Origin: Spirosoma profusum
GTDB taxonomy: Bacteria > Bacteroidota > Bacteroidia > Cytophagales > Spirosomataceae
Assembly: GCF_014699005.1 (NCBI RefSeq)
Contig: NZ_JACWZY010000025.1
Span: forward strand, 1 to 64,000
Direction of reading: 5' to 3'
Length of the DNA stretch: 64,000 bases
The notes under the pieces were generated by a model. The model saw only the letters and a program-made list of their open reading frames with translations, did not search any database and had not been told where the DNA came from. The position numbers and the translations under genes are program-made. Shown here in pieces: positions 7,994 through 16,525 of this stretch; the first letter of the stretch is position 1, and the number at the start of each line of letters is the position of its first letter.

Positions 7994-9736
7994 ATGAAAT
8001 CACTTTGTCTTATACTCCTGTTTGGTCGGTTGTGCCTTCCTTTGCTAGCGCAGACCAACTATTTGGCCCGGACTGCCAACTCTGCTACACCTGGTATGCA
8101 AAATACCATGATTGGACATGGTGCGGGTATCACCAGCACTAGTGCAGCTAGCCGGAATACATTTGTGGGTTACTATGCGGGGCATGATAATACCTATGGT
8201 GAGGAAAATACTTTTATGGGCACAAACGCCGGAGAATCGAACACCAGTGGATCGCAGAATACGATTATTGGCTTTAACGCGGGCAAAACCAACACGTCTG
8301 GAATTTATAACACATTTATGGGGAGTCACGCAGGAACCAATAACACCACGGGTGGAGCTAATACCTTTATTGGCCTTAATGCAGGATACTCTAACACCAA
8401 CGGAGGAAGTAATACCTTTATTGGCATCTACGCAGGAACTTCGAACACGACAGGAGATGGCAATACTTTTATTGGCCGGAGTTCAGGTGCGCAAAGTGGA
8501 ACGTCTAATTTTAATACCGGACTGGGTTATTATACCGGTTATTTTCTGGAAACAGGAGAAAATAATGTGATGCTTGGCGCTAAAGCAGGCTATAGCACCA
8601 ATACAGGGAGTAACAACGCATTCTTGGGCTTTGAAGCTGGCTACAAAAACACAACTGCCAGCAACAACGTGTTCATTGGTTACCAGACGGGTTACAGTAA
8701 CACGACCGGCATCGCCAATCTGTACATGGGCCAACTCGCGGGTTATAGCAGCAACGGCTCCTACAACCTCTTCATCGGCAACTCCTCAGGCCAACAAACG
8801 ACCTCGGGTGGGGGCAACACCTTCATTGGCAATGGCTCGGGCTATAGCAACACCACCGGCCAGAACAATACCTATATCGGCAATGGGGCTGGCTTCACCG
8901 GCAATGCCGCTGGTCAGAGCAACACCTTCATTGGCCAGAATGCAGGAGTGTCATCGGGAGCCGTCGTCAATAACTCGACCGCCATCGGGGTAGGTGCCCA
9001 GGTGTCGGCGAACTATGCGATTGTGTTGGGGGCTCCCAATCCTGCCTGGAAAGTGGGCATCGGCAACACCGCTCCCAACAATAAGCTTGAAATTACGCAC
9101 GGCACGGCTGGTCAGTCGGGTCTGCGGTTTACTAACCTGAAGAGCACGGACGCGGCTTCGTTGACTAACCAAACAAAAGTTCTGTCTGTCAATAGTAGTG
9201 GGGATGTCATTCTGGTCAGTACCAATGGCTCGACTCGGGAGGGCGTGAGCGAGTCGCTGTGGCAGCGCAAAGGCTCGTTTCTGCAAAGTACCCAGAATGA
9301 TGCCATTATCATTGGCGAGGGCGTGAGCAAGACCCCATCGGATTACAACCTGTTTGTCAGCAAGGGTATATTGACCGAGAAAGTGAAAGTGGCTGTGAAG
9401 AACACGAGCGATTGGAGTGACTATGTGTTCAAGTCAGGCTATTCGCTTAAGCCCCTTGCTGAGGTTGAGCAATACATTCGGAAGCACGAGCATTTGCCAG
9501 GTGTTCCCTCGGCAGAGGACGTAGTTGAAAAGGGCGTTGACGTAGCCAAGATGGATGCCAAGTTGTTGGAGAAGATTGAAGAACTGACCCTGTACAGCAT
9601 AGAACAGCAGAAGGAGAATCAGGCGCTGAAAGATAGAGTTGTGGAGTTGGAAAAAGGTAATCAGGTCAATCAACTACAACAAAAAGAGATTGACGAGCTC
9701 AAAGCGCTGGTCAAACAGGTGCTGGAGAAGAAGTAA
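7994..9736 (+). CDS. Secreted 17-residue-repeat protein with tail-fibre-like C-terminus (copy 1)
   Basis: The ATG at 7994 is chosen over 7964 because it gives a clean signal peptide (MKSLCLILLFGRLCLPLLAQ) and lies just after a promoter. Residues ~35-340 hold about 17 repeats of 17 residues with the pattern TFIG-NAGYSNTTG--N, expected to fold as a beta-helix-like stalk. A linker with GIGNTAPNNKLEI follows. The C-terminal module starts WSDYVF, continues HEHLPGVPSAEDVV and ends in a heptad coiled coil rich in Lys/Glu/Gln. This architecture is known in Bacteroidota proteins annotated as tail fiber or TMF family. It is probably a trimeric cell-surface or extracellular protein; the signal peptide argues against a virion tail fibre. 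Confidence 0.85.
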   Translation: MKSLCLILLFGRLCLPLLAQTNYLARTANSATPGMQNTMIGHGAGITSTSAASRNTFVGYYAGHDNTYGEENTFMGTNAGESNTSGSQNTIIGFNAGKTNTSGIYNTFMGSHAGTNNTTGGANTFIGLNAGYSNTNGGSNTFIGIYAGTSNTTGDGNTFIGRSSGAQSGTSNFNTGLGYYTGYFLETGENNVMLGAKAGYSTNTGSNNAFLGFEAGYKNTTASNNVFIGYQTGYSNTTGIANLYMGQLAGYSSNGSYNLFIGNSSGQQTTSGGGNTFIGNGSGYSNTTGQNNTYIGNGAGFTGNAAGQSNTFIGQNAGVSSGAVVNNSTAIGVGAQVSANYAIVLGAPNPAWKVGIGNTAPNNKLEITHGTAGQSGLRFTNLKSTDAASLTNQTKVLSVNSSGDVILVSTNGSTREGVSESLWQRKGSFLQSTQNDAIIIGEGVSKTPSDYNLFVSKGILTEKVKVAVKNTSDWSDYVFKSGYSLKPLAEVEQYIRKHEHLPGVPSAEDVVEKGVDVAKMDAKLLEKIEELTLYSIEQQKENQALKDRVVELEKGNQVNQLQQKEIDELKALVKQVLEKK

Positions 9737-9762
9737 ATCGACTGATTCAACCCTCTGTGGTG

Positions 9763-9793
9763 AGCCCTGACCTTAAGCAGTCAGGGCTTTTTT
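9763..9793 (+). terminator. Terminator after repeat protein copy 1
   Basis: AGCCCTGAC pairs perfectly with GTCAGGGCT across an eight-base loop and is followed by a T run. A textbook intrinsic terminator 26 bases after the stop. Confidence 0.85.
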
Positions 9794-10164
9794 ATGCTTG
9801 CCAACAAACCCTCCATTAAAGTATTACTTCAAGCCTGTTTTTCTCAATTACGCATGAAAACTCCACAAAATGGTTCAAATGCGCTAGAAATGGGTCAATC
9901 GTGTTAGTCTTTGGTGGGGTCAGGATCAGAATTTTGGAGGCCAATACCCTTCGATCTAGTGACGGGCAAAACCGGCTCAACCTAAGAAAATAAGCCCGTT
10001 CAGGCGAAAATGGAACACGCATTATAGTAGATGGAACATATGTGCTAGTTATTAAAACAATTAGCCCAGACCTTTGCGGGGTTAAAGATTGTCAACAGCT
10101 GGTTAGTTAGAAGAGACAGCACGTTTCGCTTAATGAATGATTCACCGCTTACTCTAAACTTCGT
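9794..10164. other. Non-coding gap before the giant adhesin gene
   Basis: About 370 bases without a credible gene. A minus-strand frame at 9816-10022 has no family features and is judged a chance ORF. GACCTTTG at 10069-10076 is close to the Bacteroidota -7 element and could be the promoter of the next gene. Confidence 0.5.
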
Positions 10165-13100
10165 ATGAAAAGACTTTTTACCCGCAGTTCCTGTTTACGG
10201 CATCCCGCTTCCCGCATGGCGGGGCTCCTGCTAAGCGGTCTGTTGCTGACTTTAGGTACAGGCCTCACCAACCGCCTTCATGCTCAACCATCCGCTGGTG
10301 AATCCAGTGTTGTAGCCAACCCGGCAAGACAGCAGGTTAATTTATTCGTCACTGTCACTGTCACTGTAAGGGATGATCAGGGAGCCCCCCTTGTGAATGT
10401 ACCAGTTACAGTCACAGCCAACCCCAGGGGAGGAACAAAGTCAGGCAATACAAGCACTGGTGGTATAGTCGTTTTCTCGTTCACGTCTGATCAAGCGACC
10501 ACAGTAACCTATACCGCCGTTGCACAAGGTGTGACTATTGACCAGACCGCCAGGGTCGTGTTTACACCGCGAGTATTCACACCCACCACGTTTACCGTAA
10601 CAGGTGGGGGCAGCTATTGCAGCGGAGCTGCCGGGGTTAATGTGGGGCTGTCAGGGTCTGAGGATTTCGTTACTTATCAACTCTATCGTGATAATGTACA
10701 GTTACCGGAATATACTATACCTGGAACAGGAACCCCCATTAGTTTTGGCAACCAGACCATACCGGGCACCTACACCGTGCGAGCCCCTGGCTCTTCTGGA
10801 ACAGTGACGATGAGTGGTTCAGCCGTCGTTAGTGTCATTCCCTCACCCACGGTGAGCATTACGGCCAATCCCTCGCTCACCATTACTCAAGGCCAGACTA
10901 CTCAGCTGACCGCTTCGGGAGCCAACTCCTACAGTTGGTCGAGTGGGCAAAGTACGGCTAGTATATCAGTCAGTGTAGCGGGCCCCTATACAGTAACGGC
11001 CACTGCAGGAAGCTGTTCCTCGGTGAGTAGCGTGGTCGTTAACGTAACCCCGTTGCCCTGCGGCTCAGTGGTGTACGTCACTCCCAGCGGGGCGGGTCTA
11101 CAGAACGGCAGTAGCTGGAGCAATGCGCTCTCGGGCACGGCCCTGCAAGAGGCCATCAACACGGCAGCGGGTTGCGGGGCTCAGGTCTGGGTGGCGGCTG
11201 GTACGTATAAGCCCACCACGGGCAACGATCGGAGCATCAGCTTTGCTATGCGCAACGGGGTGACCATTTTTGGAGGATTCCCGACCACTGGCGAGCCGGG
11301 ACTGGCCCAGCGCAATCCAGCCAGCTTCTCTACCATCCTGAGCGGGGACATCGGTACCCTAGGCGACAATACAGATAACTCCTTCCACGTCATTAACAGC
11401 ACGGGCTTAACTAATACAGCCATGCTGGATGGGTTTATCATCAGTGGAGGCAACGCCAATGGTAGCTCCCCCAATAATCAGGGCGGGGGGATATATAACT
11501 CTAGCGGTAGTCCCAGCCTGACTAACTGTAACTTCCAGGGCAATACCGCCTTTCAAGGCGGGGGGATGAAAAACTCAAACAGCAGTCCCAGCCTGACTAA
11601 CTGTAGCTTCATAGGCAATACGGCTTCTCAAGGTGGGGGGATGGAAAACCAGAGTAACAGCAGTCCCAGTTTAGCTAACTGTAGCTTCATAGGTAATACG
11701 GCTTCTAACACTGGCGGGGGGATGTTTAACGTTGGCGGCAGTCCCAGTCTAATCAACTGTAGTTTTAGTGGCAATACCGCTTCTACTGGTAGGGGGTTGG
11801 GTAACAACGGCAGCCATGTCAGCCTGACCAACTGCGTGCTCTTCGGCAACGGGGGGCAGAATACGATTGCTAACGGTAATAACAGCGTAGTGGTGGCTAC
11901 CTACTCGCTCTTCGAGCCGAGCGAGACCACCTACACGGGTGAAAACAACCTCACGACTACTATCAGTCCCTTTGCAGATGCAGGCAGCGTAGCGCTCAAC
12001 GCCTGCTCGCCGGCTATCAACGCCGGTAACCCCGCCAGTGTCACTGTGGCCAGCCCTCCCTACTCAGCCACCGCTCTGCCCCCCACCGATCTGGTAGGCA
12101 ACCCCCGCATCGTTGGTAGCCGGGTCGATATGGGTGCCGTTGAGTTCCAAGATACACCTAATACGCCCCTGCTCATCACCCAGCAGCCGCCCAGTGGCTC
12201 GGCGGTGTGCGCGGGGAGCAGCGTGATTGCCCCGGTAAGCGTAAGTGGTACGGTCCCCTACACCTATCAGTGGTACAAAGATAGTTTCAGCAGTCCGGTG
12301 GCTTCCCAGACCACGGCCGCCTTTAGCCTGAGCAGTGTCACCACCGCCCAGACAGGCAGCTACTCGGTGGTGATCACCAATGCCTGCAACTCCGTGACCT
12401 CAACGGCCTTTAGTCTGACAGTGACTCCCCTTAGCCCTGACTATCAGGCCCTGGTTGATCTCTACAACAGCACCAACGGGGCGGGCTGGATAAACAAAAC
12501 GGGCTGGCTTACCGGCTGCTCGCCCTGCAACTGGTACGGGGTCACCTGCACTAGCGGCCGGGTAACCGGATTGAATCTGCAGAACAATAACCTGGTTGGC
12601 ACCATCCCTGCCAGCCTGAGTACCCTGACGGGTCTGGTTAACTTGCAAGTCGGCAATAACAATGGGCTGACCGGCGGCATTCCCTCCGGCATTGGCAGCC
12701 TGACGACCCTGCAAGAGCTCAATCTGAGCCAAACCTCGCTGGGGGGCAGCATCCCCGCCAGTCTAGGCCAGCTGAGCCAGCTCCAGTATCTGTATCTCAA
12801 TCAGAGTGGACTCACCGGACCCCTACCGGCTAGTTTGTCGAACCTGACCAGTGTGCAATCTCTTATTTTAGCTAACAACCAGTTAAGCGGCTGCTTTCCC
12901 AGCAGTTATACCGCCTTGTGTGGGAAAAGTGTAGTTTTATCGGGTAACCCTGGTTTGCCCGGCGAGGGTAACTTTGCGGCTTTCTGCGCCAGCGGGGCAG
13001 GCAGTGACGCCTTTCAGGCCCTGGCCACGGCCAGTCCCAATCCGGCCTGTGTGGGGAGCCTGGTCAGCCTGAGCGTGACGGCAGGGACATCCTATCAGTG

Positions 13101-15489
13101 GAGTGGTCCAGCGAGCTTCACGGCCACCACCCAAACGCCCACCATCCCATCTGCTTCAACTGCCAGCAGCGGGATCTACTCGGTGACGGTGGGTAACGGT
13201 AGCCCCACCTGCAGAGCTACCACCAGCGTCAGCCTGACGGTCAACGCCCCACCCAGCGCCACCATTGCTTACCCCGGATCGATTTTCCTCACCAGCAGTG
13301 CACCGGTAAATGTCACCCGAACGGGAACGGCGGGTGGTACGTATTCGGCTACCCCTTCGGGGCTGAGCATTAATGCCAGCACCGGCCAGATTACCCCCGC
13401 CAGTAGTGCGCCAGCCAACTACACGGTGACCTACACCGTGCCAGCTAGTGGTGGGTGTGCCCCGTTTAGCGCCAGCACGACCCTGACCATTCAGCCGCCG
13501 ACACCTACCATCTCCCTGACCCCTTCCCCCAACCCGGTCTGTGCCGGCAATTCCTTTACCCTTACGCCTTCATTCACCAACATTCCGCCAGGTGAGTATT
13601 CCTTTCAGCTCTCCTTCTCCGATTATAGTATTATAGAAACTATTGTCATTGGTCCCAATTCGACGTCGACCTACAGCCGGACCCTAGTGGCTAGTCTTGA
13701 TGGGCCCCAGTCTGTGACGGCCTCTATTACTTTATACGGGGAAGTGTTTTCAGCCGTCGCGAGCCTGACAGTCAATGTCTCCCCCACCCCGACGCTGGTC
13801 AGCAGTGGTACCATTACCTGCGCCAACCCCAGCGTTACCCTAACAGCCGGTGGGGGTTCATCTTATGTCTTTAGTGGGCCTGGGGTTGTTAGCCAGAATC
13901 CTACTTCGGGTAGCGCCTTGGTTAATTCCGGTGGCCTCTACTCAGTTACGGTTACTAGTGCTAGTGGTTGCAGTAGCGTCACAACCCTGACGGTGGATCA
14001 GAATACCACGCCTGCCTCGGTGAGTATTGCTCCTGCTTCGGCCACCCTCACCTGTAGTAATCCAGTGGTGAGTCTGTCAGCGGTAGGAACTGGCACGTAT
14101 CGCTGGAATACCGGAGAAACAACCCCCACCATTAGCGTCTCCACCGCTGCTACGTATTCCCTAACGGTAACGGCAGCAAACGGCTGTTCCGCTTCGGCAT
14201 CCACCCCAATTTCTCTTGATAACACTTCGCCACAGGTTAGTATCGCTCCCGCCAGCGCTACCTTAACGTGTAATGCCCCTACCATGAGTTTGTCTGCGGT
14301 GGGCAGTGGGAGCTACCGCTGGAGTACGGGGGCCACTACGCAGACCATTTCGGTGAGTGTAGCAGGGGCTTACTCCGTTACCTTGACGGGCGCTAATGGC
14401 TGTTCCAGTACGGCCAGTGCCGGGGTGATCTACCAGAACTGTGCCCCGACTGTAGTGAATGCAATTCCTCCTCAATCAGCTACCGTGGGTCAAGCGTTTA
14501 GTTACACGATACCAGCTAACACCTTCACCGATGCCGAGCCGCCTAATAGTCTTACCTTGGCCGTGAGTGGCTTGCCTGCTGGTCTAAGTTTTGTGGCTCC
14601 TAACACCATCACCGGTACGCCTTCCACCACCGTGGGCTCGCCCTTCTCTGTCACGGTGACGGCTACTGATCCGGGCGGACTCACGGCTACCACAAGCTTT
14701 TTACTGAATGTGCAGCCTCGCGGTTTTGCCATCACCGGAGTAACGATGCTCGACTGTAATCACATCAGCTACTACGAACGGCGCATCAACTTCACCGTCA
14801 GCTTCGAGGGCACGAATGGTCAGCCCATCAGCCTATCAGTAGTCAATGAAACCAGGACAATCACTATTGATGAGCCGTATCAATTGAACCTGTTCACTGA
14901 CAACCCGGTGATCGTTTTCAAGGCTCGTCAGCAGGGTACACCGGGGGAGGCTAGCTTTGCCTACAACTGGCTGGCGTATTGTGCCAATGGCAACCCCCGG
15001 GTGGAGAATGCAATTCCTCCTCAATCAGCTACCGTGGGTCAAGCGTTTAGTTACACGATACCAGCTAACACCTTCACCGATGCCGAGACGCCTACTAGTC
15101 TGACGTTATCGGTAGTCGGATTACCCGCTGGTCTAAGTTTTGTGGCTCCTAACACGATTACGGGCATCGCTTCGGCTTCAGCCAGTGCGTTCTACAGTGT
15201 GACGGTAGTGGCTACTGATCCGGCGGGGGGGGCAGTATCGACGACTCTGCCCTTTAGTGTGGTGAATCCAGGCGGCTGCGGGAGTATGTTCACCCTGAAA
15301 GCAGGCGACTGGAATGACCCCGCCGTTTGGTCGTGTGGGCGTATCCCGGTGCTAACTGATGCCGTTACGCTCAATCATGCCGTGAGCTTGCCTGCCACTT
15401 ATCAGGCACAGGCGTTGCGGGTGATCTACAGTGCAGCAGGACGGTTGATCTTTGGCTCGACTAGTCGGTTAAGGCTGGGGGGAAATTAG
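10165..15489 (+). CDS. Giant secreted mosaic adhesin-like protein (1774 aa)
   Basis: A signal peptide is visible (basic start MKRLFTRSS, hydrophobic GLLLSGLLLTLGTGL, cleavage near LHAQP). Domains in rough order: Ig-like/big domain (40-140); further Ig-like repeats (140-295); a parallel beta-helix of the choice-of-anchor type with repeated SPSLTNCSFIGNTAS (~300-660); Ig-like (~670-750); a leucine-rich repeat block with plant-like GTIPASLS, GGIPSGIGSL and GPLPASLS (~755-920); several Ig/PKD-like units (~940-1430); two near-identical putative-Ig domains starting NAIPPQSATVGQAFSYTIP (~1432 and ~1614); and an end with GDWNDPAVWSCGRIPV. It probably acts in attachment or glycan binding outside the cell. 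I see no clear type IX secretion C-terminal domain. Confidence 0.85.
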   Translation: MKRLFTRSSCLRHPASRMAGLLLSGLLLTLGTGLTNRLHAQPSAGESSVVANPARQQVNLFVTVTVTVRDDQGAPLVNVPVTVTANPRGGTKSGNTSTGGIVVFSFTSDQATTVTYTAVAQGVTIDQTARVVFTPRVFTPTTFTVTGGGSYCSGAAGVNVGLSGSEDFVTYQLYRDNVQLPEYTIPGTGTPISFGNQTIPGTYTVRAPGSSGTVTMSGSAVVSVIPSPTVSITANPSLTITQGQTTQLTASGANSYSWSSGQSTASISVSVAGPYTVTATAGSCSSVSSVVVNVTPLPCGSVVYVTPSGAGLQNGSSWSNALSGTALQEAINTAAGCGAQVWVAAGTYKPTTGNDRSISFAMRNGVTIFGGFPTTGEPGLAQRNPASFSTILSGDIGTLGDNTDNSFHVINSTGLTNTAMLDGFIISGGNANGSSPNNQGGGIYNSSGSPSLTNCNFQGNTAFQGGGMKNSNSSPSLTNCSFIGNTASQGGGMENQSNSSPSLANCSFIGNTASNTGGGMFNVGGSPSLINCSFSGNTASTGRGLGNNGSHVSLTNCVLFGNGGQNTIANGNNSVVVATYSLFEPSETTYTGENNLTTTISPFADAGSVALNACSPAINAGNPASVTVASPPYSATALPPTDLVGNPRIVGSRVDMGAVEFQDTPNTPLLITQQPPSGSAVCAGSSVIAPVSVSGTVPYTYQWYKDSFSSPVASQTTAAFSLSSVTTAQTGSYSVVITNACNSVTSTAFSLTVTPLSPDYQALVDLYNSTNGAGWINKTGWLTGCSPCNWYGVTCTSGRVTGLNLQNNNLVGTIPASLSTLTGLVNLQVGNNNGLTGGIPSGIGSLTTLQELNLSQTSLGGSIPASLGQLSQLQYLYLNQSGLTGPLPASLSNLTSVQSLILANNQLSGCFPSSYTALCGKSVVLSGNPGLPGEGNFAAFCASGAGSDAFQALATASPNPACVGSLVSLSVTAGTSYQWSGPASFTATTQTPTIPSASTASSGIYSVTVGNGSPTCRATTSVSLTVNAPPSATIAYPGSIFLTSSAPVNVTRTGTAGGTYSATPSGLSINASTGQITPASSAPANYTVTYTVPASGGCAPFSASTTLTIQPPTPTISLTPSPNPVCAGNSFTLTPSFTNIPPGEYSFQLSFSDYSIIETIVIGPNSTSTYSRTLVASLDGPQSVTASITLYGEVFSAVASLTVNVSPTPTLVSSGTITCANPSVTLTAGGGSSYVFSGPGVVSQNPTSGSALVNSGGLYSVTVTSASGCSSVTTLTVDQNTTPASVSIAPASATLTCSNPVVSLSAVGTGTYRWNTGETTPTISVSTAATYSLTVTAANGCSASASTPISLDNTSPQVSIAPASATLTCNAPTMSLSAVGSGSYRWSTGATTQTISVSVAGAYSVTLTGANGCSSTASAGVIYQNCAPTVVNAIPPQSATVGQAFSYTIPANTFTDAEPPNSLTLAVSGLPAGLSFVAPNTITGTPSTTVGSPFSVTVTATDPGGLTATTSFLLNVQPRGFAITGVTMLDCNHISYYERRINFTVSFEGTNGQPISLSVVNETRTITIDEPYQLNLFTDNPVIVFKARQQGTPGEASFAYNWLAYCANGNPRVENAIPPQSATVGQAFSYTIPANTFTDAETPTSLTLSVVGLPAGLSFVAPNTITGIASASASAFYSVTVVATDPAGGAVSTTLPFSVVNPGGCGSMFTLKAGDWNDPAVWSCGRIPVLTDAVTLNHAVSLPATYQAQALRVIYSAAGRLIFGSTSRLRLGGN

Positions 15490-15504
15490 CGCCTGAAATG
15501 AGAG

Positions 15505-15539
15505 AGTAGTAGCTGTAAAAGCATTCTACAGCTACTACT
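15505..15539 (+). terminator. Hairpin after the giant adhesin gene
   Basis: A perfect 13-bp inverted repeat (15505-15517 with 15527-15539, arm AGTAGTAGCTGTA) 15 bases after the stop. No long T run follows, so it may act as an RNA-stabilising hairpin or weak terminator. Confidence 0.6.
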
Positions 15540-15595
15540 TCAACTAACCCTAAGAAGCCCTAAAGTCATCTCTTCCCCCTGCTCCTGACGGGATC

Positions 15596-15943
15596 ATGAA
15601 ACCAACACCCTACTTAAAACCCCACCAACCCCATAGTCAGCCCCAGGTGAGCTGGACACTGGCCGATGGCAACTATACCCATATGTATTTTCACAACGGG
15701 GGCTACTACCTGTCGGCCATCACCCTGGGTACCATCTGCCAGCGGTTTCCCTATCTGATTCGACTGAGTAAACACATGGCGGTTGCTCCTAGTCTGATTG
15801 TAAGCTGGCATCGAAACCAGGCCCGACAACTGGTGGTAGTGTTGGCCGTGGAGGGCAGTCAGCAGGAAGTAGTTATTCCTCGTCGGCGCGTCCGGGAGAT
15901 AAAGCAGCTCTTACGCCAGCGACAAGTGCAAAGGGGTGACTAG
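15596..15943 (+). CDS. Stand-alone LytTR-type DNA-binding protein
   Basis: 115 residues. The pattern WTLADGNYTHMYFHNGGYYL, then TLGTICQRFPYLIRLSKHMAV and APSLIVSW, follows the LytTR consensus (--YIEADGNY--------K-L-R-TL-ELE--L----F-R-H-S--VN---I). A basic C-terminus (PRRRVREIKQLL) follows. No receiver domain or kinase is present. Such stand-alone LytTR proteins are known in Spirosoma-like genomes and are presumed transcription regulators. It ends five bases before the remnant of a repeat-protein C-terminus, so it may once have been coupled to it. The family call is by pattern only. Confidence 0.65.
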   Translation: MKPTPYLKPHQPHSQPQVSWTLADGNYTHMYFHNGGYYLSAITLGTICQRFPYLIRLSKHMAVAPSLIVSWHRNQARQLVVVLAVEGSQQEVVIPRRRVREIKQLLRQRQVQRGD

Positions 15944-15947
15944 TTAG

Positions 15948-16250
15948 TGGAGTGACAAGGCATTTGATGAAGGGTATCGCCTAAAAGGATTATAGGAGGT
16001 GGAGCGCTATATCCAGGTTCATAAGCATTTGCCCGGCATACTCTCGGCGTCCGAAGTGGTGAAGCAGGGCGTTGACGTAGCCAAGGTGGACGCTAAACTG
16101 CTGGAGAAAATTGAGGAGTTGACGTTGTATAGTATCCAGCAGCAGAAAGAGAATCAGGACTTGAAAGAGCGAGTGGTGGAATTAGATAAACAGCAGGCTA
16201 AATTCTCCCAACTGGAAGAAATGTTAAAACGGTTCATGGAGAAGAAGTAA
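15948..16250 (+). pseudogene. Remnant of a repeat-protein C-terminal module
   Basis: Reading from TGG at 15948 gives WSDKAFDEGYRLKGL, a TAG stop at 15993-15995, then EVERYIQVHKHLPG and the full coiled-coil end (DAKLLEKIEELTLYSIQQQK to FMEKK). This is the same C-terminal module as in the genes at 7994, 23541 and 28313, but with no signal peptide, no 17-residue repeats, and an in-frame stop where the others read KPLAEVE. A GTG at 15999 could give an 83-residue peptide, but the sequence is best read as the decayed 3' end of a fifth family member. It keeps its own terminator. Confidence 0.8.
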
Positions 16251-16273
16251 GAAACCCGGTCTTTATGACACGA

Positions 16274-16310
16274 AAGCCTGCTCGTACCGAGTGGGCTTTT
16301 TGTTTTGTGC
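16274..16310 (+). terminator. Terminator after the repeat-protein remnant
   Basis: AAAGCCTGCTCG pairs with CGAGTGGGCTTT (one G-T pair) around a TAC loop and runs into TTTTTGTTTT. A strong intrinsic terminator kept from the ancestral gene. Confidence 0.8.
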
Positions 16311-16525
16311 ATCAACCCACTGTCACGGCGAAAGGCAGCTAAAAAAACTGCGTTTTGGTGGCTTATTCTCTCAAAATGCGACATGAGTTACCACATTGGA
16401 GACATTTGAGTTCACTTCACAAGCGCCTTTCTCTCCATTTTTGCTCAGGGCTTTCCACTTCTGCCACCCGCCCTACTACGCTCTGTAATTCGCTTCAATT
16501 AATTTATTTCAAACCGTTAATCCGC

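Noticed and set aside
7994-9736. 51-bp repeats as a CRISPR array
   Set aside because: The repeats are directly adjacent, degenerate and in frame with a signal-peptide protein; there are no unique spacers between constant repeats and no cas genes.
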